NCBI GenBank assembly: GCA_006954465.1 | Contig: LVVU01000072.1 | Coordinates: 1 to 7,898 of the forward strand | Length of the DNA stretch: 7,898 nucleotides | Direction: 5' to 3' | Source: Candidatus Methanoprimaticola hominis | GTDB lineage: Archaea; Thermoplasmatota; Thermoplasmata; Methanomassiliicoccales; Methanomethylophilaceae | In this document: piece after piece, positions 1-5,652 of the stretch | Layout: each line of letters opens with the position of its first letter | Position numbering within the stretch: position 1 is the stretch's first letter | Position numbers and translations under genes: made by a program | The notes under the pieces: model-generated | What the model saw: only the letters and a program-made list of their open reading frames with translations | Databases searched by the model: none | Told to the model about the DNA's origin: nothing

Positions 1-57
1 CAAGGTTTTCTTTCAATTATCGAGATTCAACGGTGTTAATGCCATCATTCTATTTTG
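1..57. other. AT-rich flank left of the insertion sequence, no gene seen
   Basis: This short stretch is AT-rich, unlike the GC-rich coding DNA around it, and has no reading frame that continues the binding-protein gene found on the other side of the insertion sequence. If the element had simply jumped into that gene, the gene's first part should lie here. It does not, at least not within these bases. A deletion or rearrangement next to the element is one explanation; an element end lying further left than I place it is another. Confidence 0.4.
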
Positions 58-75
58 GTGTTTCACTATGATCGC
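58..75 (+). repeat. Candidate left terminal inverted repeat
   Basis: The sequence GTGTTTCACTATGATCGC pairs imperfectly with 1893-1909 in inverted orientation: the six outermost bases GTGTTT are identical, and 13 of 18 aligned positions match with one gap. It lies where an end would be expected, upstream of the transposase promoter. A match of this quality can arise by chance, so this is a candidate only. Confidence 0.35.
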
Positions 76-119
76 GAGAGCTCACGCTGGTCCGCTCCGG
101 GCGAACCCCTATGAATTTC

Positions 120-127
120 TTTATATT
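120..127 (+). promoter_or_regulatory. TATA box of the transposase gene
   Basis: TTTATATT matches the archaeal TATA-box pattern. Transcription would start roughly 25 bases downstream, near 148-150. That is the centre of the large dyad at 126-172, giving a leader of about 70 bases. A second TATA-like run lies inside the dyad at 134-141 and could be used instead. Confidence 0.45.
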
Positions 128-172
128 TAAGCGATATATATCGGACCAAAGGTCCGATTATAATCGCTTAAA
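126..172. promoter_or_regulatory. 47-base dyad built of two 12-base palindromes, probable operator
   Basis: Bases 126-147 and 151-172 form an inverted repeat with an AAA spacer: 18 of 22 positions pair, and the four that fail are together in the middle of each arm. They fail because each arm is a palindrome on its own: CGATATATATCG at 132-143 and CGATTATAATCG at 155-166, both perfect. Their centres are 23 bases apart, close to two helical turns, so two dimers could bind the same face of DNA. The dyad overlaps the predicted TATA box and start site, which suits repression of the transposase. If transcription begins upstream of it, the same bases could fold as an RNA hairpin instead. Confidence 0.5.
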
Positions 173-195
173 AGGAAAAAAAAACACCGCGGACG

Positions 196-205
196 GGTCC
201 GGACC
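196..205. repeat. GGTCCGGACC palindrome before the transposase start
   Basis: This perfect 10-base palindrome repeats the GGACC and GGTCC that flank the centre of the upstream dyad (143-147 and 151-155). It sits just before the GAGG at 207-210, the probable ribosome binding site, seven bases ahead of the transposase ATG. It could be a further protein site or could pair with the upstream copies in RNA. No function is shown. Confidence 0.3.
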
Positions 206-217
206 TGAGGCAGCAGC

Positions 218-1852
218 ATGGGATTGAAAAGAGGGGCTAGGCAGACGCCTCCGTGGCTGAGGGCGATGACGGCACAGGCCATCGCTATGTCGAGGACATT
301 GGGCATAGCCGACGCGGTCGACGGAGTCTGCACGTTCGAGGACCGGAATGTGACTCCGGGCGACGTCTTCGAACTGATGCTGGGTGCGATCGCCGCTAAA
401 CCCGAGCGCACCGCCCTTTTCAACATCCGCGAATTCTACGAGGGAGCGCCTCTGGAGGCGCTCTTCGGCAGAAGGGTCCTTCCCGAGAACCTCAACGCCA
501 GCGCTCTGGCCAGAGGACTGGACGCCATCGGCGCCGCCGGAGGCAAGACCCGCCTGCAGTGGCAGCTGGCGCAGGAATCCAAGAGGAGATTCGGTTTCGA
601 CTCCAAGATAAACCACGGGGACGGGACAGCAGCCAGATTCACCGGCGAGGAGCAGGAGCGTGGGTCCAACGAGGAGGTCCCGTTACCGAAATTCGGGCAT
701 CCGAAGAAGAAGGACGACGAGAAGTACCGCCAGTACAACGGCTACGGCATCGTCGATGGTGACCGGATCCTCAATTCGTTCAGGCCGTACGACGGTAACG
801 TCTCCGATGTGACCATGAACAAGGATGCGCTGGAATTCCTCTCGGAGATGAACGACGTCAAGGAGCGCATATACGTTGCCGACTGCAAGCTGGCCACCGC
901 AGGGATCCTCGACAGGATGGACGGCATGGGCATCGGCTACGTCACGAAGATCCCTGACAACTCCATCGACAACGCTCGGGACAAGGCGCTGAAGGCCGCG
1001 ATCCCCGAACTCGACTTGGATGTGGACGACGGCCACATCAAGCGCTTCGCCGACGTGGCCGTCCCTATTCATGGGATGGACCGCAGATTCGTAGTGGTGG
1101 TCAACACGATGAAGTTCGCCGATGCGAGAGCCAAGATACGCACGAAGGTGCGTTCCGATCTGGACGCGCTGAACTCGAAGTTCTCCAAGAAGACGTTCGA
1201 GACGAAGGACGCGGCGATAGAAGCGCTGAAGTCCAAACTGTCGTCGGCGAAGGTCGCCGGACACAAGGTCGGATGGGATTTCGAAGAGGTCTCGGTCCGT
1301 GTCAAGCCTCATCAGGGCAGGGATGCCAACGATGAGCAGTACAAGACGGTCTATCGGATGTCGCTCAGGATCGAGTACTACGAGGACATGGCGACGTTCG
1401 AGGCCGTGAAGTCTTCCGGGACGGTGCTGATCACGAACCTCTCCGCTGAGCCGTCCGACGACGGCGATATCCGCAAGGGTGCCGATCCGAGGACTATCCT
1501 CGACCTGTACAACGGACAGTTCGCCTGCGAGCACGCCTTCCGTCTGATGAAATCCGGCATCGGTCTGGACTCGATCTATCTCCAGACACCTCAGAGGGTC
1601 GATGCGATGCTGTTCATCATCTCGCTGGCGGCCATGATGTTCACGCTGATGGATGCCATCCTCAGGAAGCAGGGAGTCAGAATCGGCCACACATTCCTTC
1701 GTCTTCGGATAGTGTTGCAGAACTCCAGACTGTCGTTCGAAGAGGGCGACTGGGTATTCGAGGGCCCTCCTGATAAGGAGGGGCTGTTCGCAGAACGTCT
1801 GGCCATGTTCTCCATCGATCCCGATACATTCCTGACCGCAAGGGCTGCATGA
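218..1852 (+). CDS. IS1634-like DDE transposase
   Basis: This protein should cut and rejoin the ends of its own element with an RNase H-like DDE catalytic core. Residues about 20-115 resemble the DUF4277-type N-terminal domain of IS1634-family transposases (VTPGDVFELMLGAI, LEALFGRRVLPENLNASALARG). The catalytic triad can be placed as D135 in HGDGT, followed by a conserved Thr and GE; D222 in YVADCKL; and E438 in YNGQFACEHAFRLMK. That last stretch fits the IS4-group Y-(2)-R-(3)-E-(6)-K signature, with Gln in place of Arg. The 216 residues between D222 and E438 include a charged helical stretch (about 300-345), as expected of the insertion domain in this group. At 544 residues the length suits the family and there is no frameshift, so it may be active. 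The ATG at 218 has GAGG seven bases upstream. Family assignment is firm; the D135 alignment is slightly less so, because the usual residues around it differ. Confidence 0.88.
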   Translation: MGLKRGARQTPPWLRAMTAQAIAMSRTLGIADAVDGVCTFEDRNVTPGDVFELMLGAIAAKPERTALFNIREFYEGAPLEALFGRRVLPENLNASALARGLDAIGAAGGKTRLQWQLAQESKRRFGFDSKINHGDGTAARFTGEEQERGSNEEVPLPKFGHPKKKDDEKYRQYNGYGIVDGDRILNSFRPYDGNVSDVTMNKDALEFLSEMNDVKERIYVADCKLATAGILDRMDGMGIGYVTKIPDNSIDNARDKALKAAIPELDLDVDDGHIKRFADVAVPIHGMDRRFVVVVNTMKFADARAKIRTKVRSDLDALNSKFSKKTFETKDAAIEALKSKLSSAKVAGHKVGWDFEEVSVRVKPHQGRDANDEQYKTVYRMSLRIEYYEDMATFEAVKSSGTVLITNLSAEPSDDGDIRKGADPRTILDLYNGQFACEHAFRLMKSGIGLDSIYLQTPQRVDAMLFIISLAAMMFTLMDAILRKQGVRIGHTFLRLRIVLQNSRLSFEEGDWVFEGPPDKEGLFAERLAMFSIDPDTFLTARAA

Positions 1853-1870
1853 TAGTTTTTGCGAGGTTCG

Positions 1871-1885
1871 GCGGCCATGGGCCGC
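1871..1885. repeat. GCGGCC-ATG-GGCCGC inverted repeat after the transposase
   Basis: A perfect six-base-pair stem with a three-base loop lies 18 bases past the transposase stop. It has no T run behind it, so it is not a typical archaeal terminator. It may limit readthrough out of the element or be part of the inner end. Nothing more can be said. Confidence 0.3.
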
Positions 1886-1892
1886 AGCTAGG

Positions 1893-1909
1893 GCTATCGA
1901 GAAAAACAC
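1893..1909 (-). repeat. Candidate right terminal inverted repeat
   Basis: Read on the minus strand this is GTGTTTTTCTCGATAGC, the imperfect partner of 58-75. It falls 40 bases after the transposase stop codon and 13 bases before the GTG that opens the surviving binding-protein frame. Confidence 0.35.
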
Positions 1910-1921
1910 GATTGTTCGTTT

Positions 1922-3019
1922 GTGTTGAATCCTCGGGGCAAGGTCAACTACCTGAATTGCAACTACAAGATCAGGCAGTACGACATGGGCGTCCCGCTCA
2001 AACTCGCCAACATCCTCACACAGACGCTCCAGATCGAGTGCATCCTCGCCCCCGAGGCGATCGTCGCAACCGACTTCAGAGCCGCTCAGCCGTCCGCCGG
2101 AGGACAGTCCACATTCTGGACGGAATTCGCCAGCGTCATCGACTACAGCAAGCTCGGCATGACCGGAAGCCACAAGACCCCCAATGCGGAGACCTACGAG
2201 CAGATCGCCAGGCAGTACGGCGACGGGTACCTCACCGTATGGTACAACTCCGAGTACGCCAACAACACCGGCTACCTCGAGGACTCGCTCAAGGGTTCCA
2301 ACGTCCAGATCCTCCGTCTCCCCTCCTGGGAGAACGGAGCGACCGCGAACGGTGTCCTCACCGCGGGATACATGTTCCACAAGTACGACAGGGCGGTCGA
2401 GTGGGTCGCCTGGTACGACGGCTGGATGAACCAGATCCTCGAGAAGGTCAACCAGCTGACCCCCGACCAGAAGAAGAAGGTCCTCGGATCCTACCTGTCC
2501 ACATCCGAGGAGGCGCCAGAGGGAGAATACATGATCTTCAAGGGAGACTCCGGAGAGTACCAGAACCTCCTGAAGCTGGGGATCATCGACCTCGTCGAGA
2601 AGATCAGCCTCTCCGGCAGCAAGTCCTGGAAGGAGGTCATGACCGACGAGCAGTTCGCCAACCTCTGCAAGACACACGGCTGCGACCTCATGGTCGGAAC
2701 CGTTGCCGGTCCGTTCGGCGCAGTCGGAAAGGACCCGATCAGCGTAGACTACATCAAGAAGGTCTATGAAGAGCGTCTCAGGGGAATCAACGAGTACGCC
2801 GACGGAAAGGTCGACCTCGTTGTGTTCGGATGGATCTTCGCCTCTGGACCCATGGAGCTCACATTCCTGTCCGCCATAGGGAACCACCTCTACGGATGGG
2901 ACCTCCCCGTGGAAGATATCACCAACGAAGGCCTGAAGTGGGTCGGCAACTACGGTACCGGCGAGTACCAGTACACGTACGACTCCATCAAGGACCTCCT
3001 GTTCTACACCGGAGCTTGA
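1922..3019 (+). CDS. Substrate-binding protein of a FecBCD-type ABC importer, 5' end lost to the insertion sequence
   Basis: The remaining 365 residues resemble periplasmic-binding-type proteins (FecB/BtuF fold) that hand metal chelates or corrinoids to the FecCD-type permease encoded downstream. Family-like features are IVATD at 47-51 (where relatives have IVGVD), PNAETYEQI at 87-95 followed by a hydrophobic strand, an AGY..KYDRAVEWVAWYDGW stretch at 148-168 and a helical C-terminal lobe (about 275-365). No signal peptide or lipobox Cys is present, though the protein must work outside the membrane. The GTG at 1922 is simply the first start in a frame open only from 1892, and it has no good ribosome binding site. 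The gene is therefore best read as a headless remnant cut at the insertion sequence. It is rich in Trp and Tyr, as ligand-binding lobes often are. If translated it would stay in the cytoplasm and not serve transport. The substrate cannot be told. Confidence 0.72.
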   Translation: MLNPRGKVNYLNCNYKIRQYDMGVPLKLANILTQTLQIECILAPEAIVATDFRAAQPSAGGQSTFWTEFASVIDYSKLGMTGSHKTPNAETYEQIARQYGDGYLTVWYNSEYANNTGYLEDSLKGSNVQILRLPSWENGATANGVLTAGYMFHKYDRAVEWVAWYDGWMNQILEKVNQLTPDQKKKVLGSYLSTSEEAPEGEYMIFKGDSGEYQNLLKLGIIDLVEKISLSGSKSWKEVMTDEQFANLCKTHGCDLMVGTVAGPFGAVGKDPISVDYIKKVYEERLRGINEYADGKVDLVVFGWIFASGPMELTFLSAIGNHLYGWDLPVEDITNEGLKWVGNYGTGEYQYTYDSIKDLLFYTGA

Positions 3020-3026
3020 ACAAACC

Positions 3027-3043
3027 GAGGGGGCTTCCCCCTC
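3027..3043 (+). terminator. Perfect GC hairpin between the binding-protein and small membrane-protein genes
   Basis: GAGGGGG and CCCCCTC form a perfect seven-base-pair stem around a CTT loop, starting eight bases after the binding-protein stop. A short mixed pyrimidine stretch follows but no T run. In binding-protein operons a hairpin at this place commonly protects the upstream message or partly stops transcription, so that the binding protein outnumbers the permease. That is known of the arrangement; its action here is inferred. Confidence 0.5.
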
Positions 3044-3057
3044 ATTCCCTATGATGT

Positions 3058-3546
3058 GTGATAGTCTTGAAGGTGGAGATAAGCGACATCGCGATTACAT
3101 CCGTCTTCACGGTCCTCCTCATCGTGGGTTCCATTTCTGTTTTCTTAGTTTACGAGGCCTGGACATCCCTGAATCCGGATGATCGGGAATCTTCGCAGAG
3201 CTTCGCCGTGGAAGGCGTTCTCGAGGATGCCGATTGCTCCGGAACAGGCGAGATGAAGCATCTCGCATACCGCGCAGGATATCGCGTATACACGGTGTCC
3301 GTTTCGGTGGACTCGTCCGTCTCGCATCTCGACACATCATTCAGCCTGCTCTTCGATTCCGACGACAGACTGGATTCAACCCTCTACACCCACATGGGTG
3401 AGGAACGGATCGGAGAGAAGAAGGTCGATGTATGGACCCACAGCGAGAAGGGAGTGGACTACACCCTGTACACTTCCGACCGCTGCACCCTGGAGACGTT
3501 CGCACTCGTTTCCTCCGGATACAGTCTGACCGGTACCTTAGTCTGA
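3058..3546 (+). CDS. Small single-pass membrane protein of unknown family in the transport operon
   Basis: This 162-residue protein has one clear hydrophobic segment (about 11-32) with a short N-terminal tail, then about 130 soluble residues. The soluble part reads as alternating strands (YRVYTVSVSVDSSV, TSFSLLFDSD, VDYTLYTSD), and would face outside if the segment is a signal anchor. Two cysteines, C60 and C143, are the only ones and could form a disulfide. I do not recognise the family. The gene lies 38 bases after the binding protein and its stop overlaps an upstream ATG of the permease frame (TGATG at 3544-3548), so it belongs to the operon. The start is uncertain: GTG 3058 is farthest upstream, TTG 3067 and GTG 3073 are alternatives, and none has a good ribosome site. 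A role as an accessory lipid-side or binding-protein-docking subunit is a guess from position only. Confidence 0.68.
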   Translation: MIVLKVEISDIAITSVFTVLLIVGSISVFLVYEAWTSLNPDDRESSQSFAVEGVLEDADCSGTGEMKHLAYRAGYRVYTVSVSVDSSVSHLDTSFSLLFDSDDRLDSTLYTHMGEERIGEKKVDVWTHSEKGVDYTLYTSDRCTLETFALVSSGYSLTGTLV

Positions 3547-3552
3547 TGCCGC

Positions 3553-3558
3553 AGGAGG
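3553..3558 (+). promoter_or_regulatory. Ribosome binding site that fixes the permease start
   Basis: AGGAGG ends five bases before the ATG at 3564. It lies downstream of the other in-frame candidates at 3432 and 3546, so it argues for 3564 as the true start. It overlaps nothing else and is the strongest such site in the window. Confidence 0.7.
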
Positions 3559-3563
3559 ATTCA

Positions 3564-4712
3564 ATGGCAAAATTCAAGCTGAAAACCAAGATCAAAGAAG
3601 CCGGGTCCAGCATCAGACTATCGGGGAAATACATCCAGAAGATGCAGAGGGTCTCCGGATCCGAATCGGAAGGAGAGACCATCGTCAGGCACTATCAGGC
3701 ATACAAATACGCCAAACGCCTGATGCTCATCGTCGTTCTGCTGCTGGCGGTCGTGGTGTTCGGGATCGACATCGGACTCGGTCCGTACACCCTCGATTTC
3801 ATCACCGTCTACCAGCAGATCTTCGACAGAATCATGGACTGGGGACAGGAGATGTCCACCGACATGAGGGTCGTATGGAATCTGCGCATGCCCCGTGTCA
3901 TCGCCGCCCTCCTCGCAGGTATGGGTCTGGCGATGGCGGGAGCCGCCATGCAGAGCATGATGAAGAACCCTCTCGCCGATCCGTACACCACGGGAATCTC
4001 GTCGGGAGCCGCACTCGGTGCGACCATGGCGATGACCCTGGGGATCTGCCTCATACCCGGGAACTACGGGATCGTCATCAACGCGTTCATCTTCGCACTG
4101 ATACCGGCAGCATTCATCATGCTGATCTCGACCTTCCGCAAGCCCTCGCCCGCGACCATCATCCTGTCCGGAATCGCGCTGATGTACATCTTCAATGCGA
4201 TCCAGTCCTACATGATGCTGATCGCCGACCCCAACGCCGCATCCTCGGTGTACGCGTGGACCGTCGGATCCCTCAACTCCATCCGCTGGGAGCAGATCCC
4301 GTTCCTCCTGGCCGTCAGCCTGTTCGGAGGGATCGCCCTGATGTACATGGCCAGGATCCTCAACACCATGAATTCCGGTGATGCCTATTCCAAGAGCATC
4401 GGGATCAACATCAACAGGGCCCGCATGATCGTCCTGCTTGTGGTATCCCTCGTTTCCGCAGGAATCGTGAGCTTCACCGGGATCATCGGATTCATCGGAC
4501 TGGTCAGCCCCCATATCGCCCGTATGTTCGTCGGATCGGACAACAAGATCCTGATCCCGGCGGCCGGACTCATGGGAGCGTGCATCATGATGCTCGCCGA
4601 CTGCGTCGTACAGCTGGTCATGCCCAGCCTGCCCATCGGGATCATCACATCCATCCTCGGAGGGCCCATATTCATGCTGCTCATCCTGAGGCAGAAGAAG
4701 GAGATCTGGTGA
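3564..4712 (+). CDS. FecCD/BtuC-type ABC transporter permease
   Basis: This is the membrane channel of an importer for iron chelates, haem, corrinoids or similar ligands; two copies would pair with two ATPases. With the start at 3564 it has 382 residues. Family landmarks are RMPRVIAALLAG (108-119), NPLADPYTTGISSGA (135-149), GFIGLVSPHIAR (309-320) and LPIGIITSILGGPIF (356-370). The last two flank the loop that contacts the ATPase. Hydrophobic segments are consistent with the usual ten-helix fold, the first at about 53-70. The first 50 residues form a basic, polar tail (KFKLKTKIKEAG) longer than is usual in the family, which accounts for the extra length. A strong AGGAGG precedes the chosen ATG. 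The gene is one base from the ATPase start, so the two are surely co-expressed. The substrate is unknown. Confidence 0.93.
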   Translation: MAKFKLKTKIKEAGSSIRLSGKYIQKMQRVSGSESEGETIVRHYQAYKYAKRLMLIVVLLLAVVVFGIDIGLGPYTLDFITVYQQIFDRIMDWGQEMSTDMRVVWNLRMPRVIAALLAGMGLAMAGAAMQSMMKNPLADPYTTGISSGAALGATMAMTLGICLIPGNYGIVINAFIFALIPAAFIMLISTFRKPSPATIILSGIALMYIFNAIQSYMMLIADPNAASSVYAWTVGSLNSIRWEQIPFLLAVSLFGGIALMYMARILNTMNSGDAYSKSIGININRARMIVLLVVSLVSAGIVSFTGIIGFIGLVSPHIARMFVGSDNKILIPAAGLMGACIMMLADCVVQLVMPSLPIGIITSILGGPIFMLLILRQKKEIW

Positions 4713-4713
4713 G

Positions 4714-5577
4714 ATGACCGTTCGTATCGATATCGAGGATCTCGGAGTCTCCTACGGAGACACCTGCATTTGGAAGAACATCAACCTCACACTTTCCGAA
4801 CCCGGATTGGTGAGCATCCTCGGACCCAACGGGGTCGGCAAATCCACGTTGATGTACACGATCAACAAGATCCTGGAACCCACGGAGGGACGGGTGCTCA
4901 TCGACGGGGAGGATGTCGAGGAGATGCCATTCAAGGACATCGCCAAGAAGGTGGCCTATGTTCCCCAATCATCCGGAGAGACGTTCGCGATGACGGTGAT
5001 GGATACCGTCCTCATGGGACGCTATCCCCATTCGGGATACACGGTGACCAAGGAGGACCTGGAAATCGCAGCGGATTGCCTGATGAAGGTCCACATGGGC
5101 GACTATGCGATGAGCATGTTCAACGAGCTCTCCGCAGGCCAGCACCAGAGGGTCATGGTCGCCAGAGGACTCGCACAGGAGCCCGAGCTGCTGATGCTCG
5201 ACGAGCCCACATCCAACCTGGACATCTATCATCAGATCTCCACGATGAGGCTCCTCCGCGACATCGCCCACAGGAGAGGGATCATAGTCCTGGTCATCTG
5301 CCACGATCTGAACGTCGCCTCCCGCTTCTCGGACAGGATGATCATGTTCAGCCAGGGGCGGATCTATGCGGATGGCACTCCCGAGCAGGTCATCACGCCG
5401 GAGACGATCCACAACGTCTATCGCGTCAATGCCGACGTGACGACGGTCCAGAACAGGCCGTATGTCATCTACTACGCCGAGGAGGAGAACGACAACGCCC
5501 TCCACAGCGAGAGATACGCCAATACGACCAAGGAGACGATCGTCGACGGCGCGGAACAGCTCAGAACCGAATTCTGA
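4714..5577 (+). CDS. ABC transporter ATPase of the FecE/BtuD type
   Basis: This cytoplasmic subunit powers the adjacent permease by ATP hydrolysis. All motifs are present and in order: Walker A GPNGVGKST (37-45), Q-loop Gln85, signature LSAGQ (139-143, Ala where LSGGQ is commonest), Walker B ELLMLDEP (158-165) with catalytic E164, D-loop SNLD (167-170) and switch H197 in CHD. The GTPEQVITPETIHNVY stretch (221-236) is typical of iron-chelate and corrinoid ATPases. The 287 residues exceed the usual 250-260 through an acidic, polar C-terminal tail (about 255-287) with no recognised motif. The ATG at 4714 follows the permease TGA by one base, and GGAG at 4700-4703 and GGTGAG at 4708-4713 may guide ribosomes, along with translational coupling. 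It appears functional and is the last gene of the operon. Confidence 0.94.
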   Translation: MTVRIDIEDLGVSYGDTCIWKNINLTLSEPGLVSILGPNGVGKSTLMYTINKILEPTEGRVLIDGEDVEEMPFKDIAKKVAYVPQSSGETFAMTVMDTVLMGRYPHSGYTVTKEDLEIAADCLMKVHMGDYAMSMFNELSAGQHQRVMVARGLAQEPELLMLDEPTSNLDIYHQISTMRLLRDIAHRRGIIVLVICHDLNVASRFSDRMIMFSQGRIYADGTPEQVITPETIHNVYRVNADVTTVQNRPYVIYYAEEENDNALHSERYANTTKETIVDGAEQLRTEF

Positions 5578-5582
5578 GCATC

Positions 5583-5601
5583 GGACGGACCCTGTCCGTC
5601 C
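5583..5601 (+). terminator. Hairpin at the end of the transport operon
   Basis: GGACGGA and TCCGTCC form a perfect seven-base-pair stem with a CCCTG loop, five bases past the ATPase stop. A second weaker stem (AGAACG at 5621-5626 with CGTTCT at 5634-5639) lies in the same gap and is followed by a pyrimidine-rich run. Since the ATPase and MATE genes converge here, the region may stop transcription from both sides. No T run makes it certain. Confidence 0.45.
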
Positions 5602-5652
5602 CCAAACTCCTTCCGGGTTCAGAACGAACAGAACGTTCTTCTGGACCCTTCT

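Larger units (their letters stand above)
58..1909 (+). mobile_element. IS1634-like insertion sequence (IS4 superfamily), ends tentative
   Basis: The element is defined by a full-length DDE transposase with short non-coding DNA on each side. The proposed ends are an imperfect inverted repeat: GTGTTTCACTATGATCGC at 58-75 against the reverse complement of 1893-1909, which reads GTGTTTTTCTCGATAGC. They agree at 13 of 18 aligned positions with one gap, and looser similarity continues inward (an AGCT and a GC-rich patch on both sides). No direct repeat flanks these ends. IS1634 itself is known for making long, variable target duplications, so a missing short duplication is not decisive. An alternative outer pair is CGAGATTCAAC at 21-31 and its near complement at 1924-1935. 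Presence of the element is well supported; the exact ends are not. Confidence 0.6.

Noticed and set aside
1..1944. CAAGGT at 1-6 and 1939-1944 as a target-site duplication
   Set aside because: A six-base match between two stretches of this size is expected by chance, and the bases inside these points do not form terminal inverted repeats.
1849..2769. A 306-codon plus-strand frame overlapping the binding-protein gene
   Set aside because: The product is extremely rich in Arg, Pro, His and Gln with no motif, and the other frame over the same bases reads as a binding protein. This is a frame-shifted shadow.
683..2887. A 734-codon open frame on the minus strand spanning the transposase and binding-protein genes
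   Set aside because: It lies wholly opposite two recognisable genes and crosses the element junction. Its protein is a run of Val, Asp, Glu, Leu, Arg and His without domains, as expected of the antisense frame of GC-biased codons.
3432..3563. Earlier in-frame starts for the permease at 3432 and 3546
   Set aside because: The one at 3432 overlaps the small membrane-protein gene deeply and adds a non-homologous Arg/His-rich leader. The one at 3546 has no ribosome site, while AGGAGG sits correctly before 3564. The 3546 start (TGATG overlap) remains a minor possibility.
3618..4514. A 298-codon minus-strand frame opposite the permease gene
   Set aside because: It is Asp/His/Gly-rich without motifs and mirrors the permease codons; the permease motifs on the plus strand are unmistakable.
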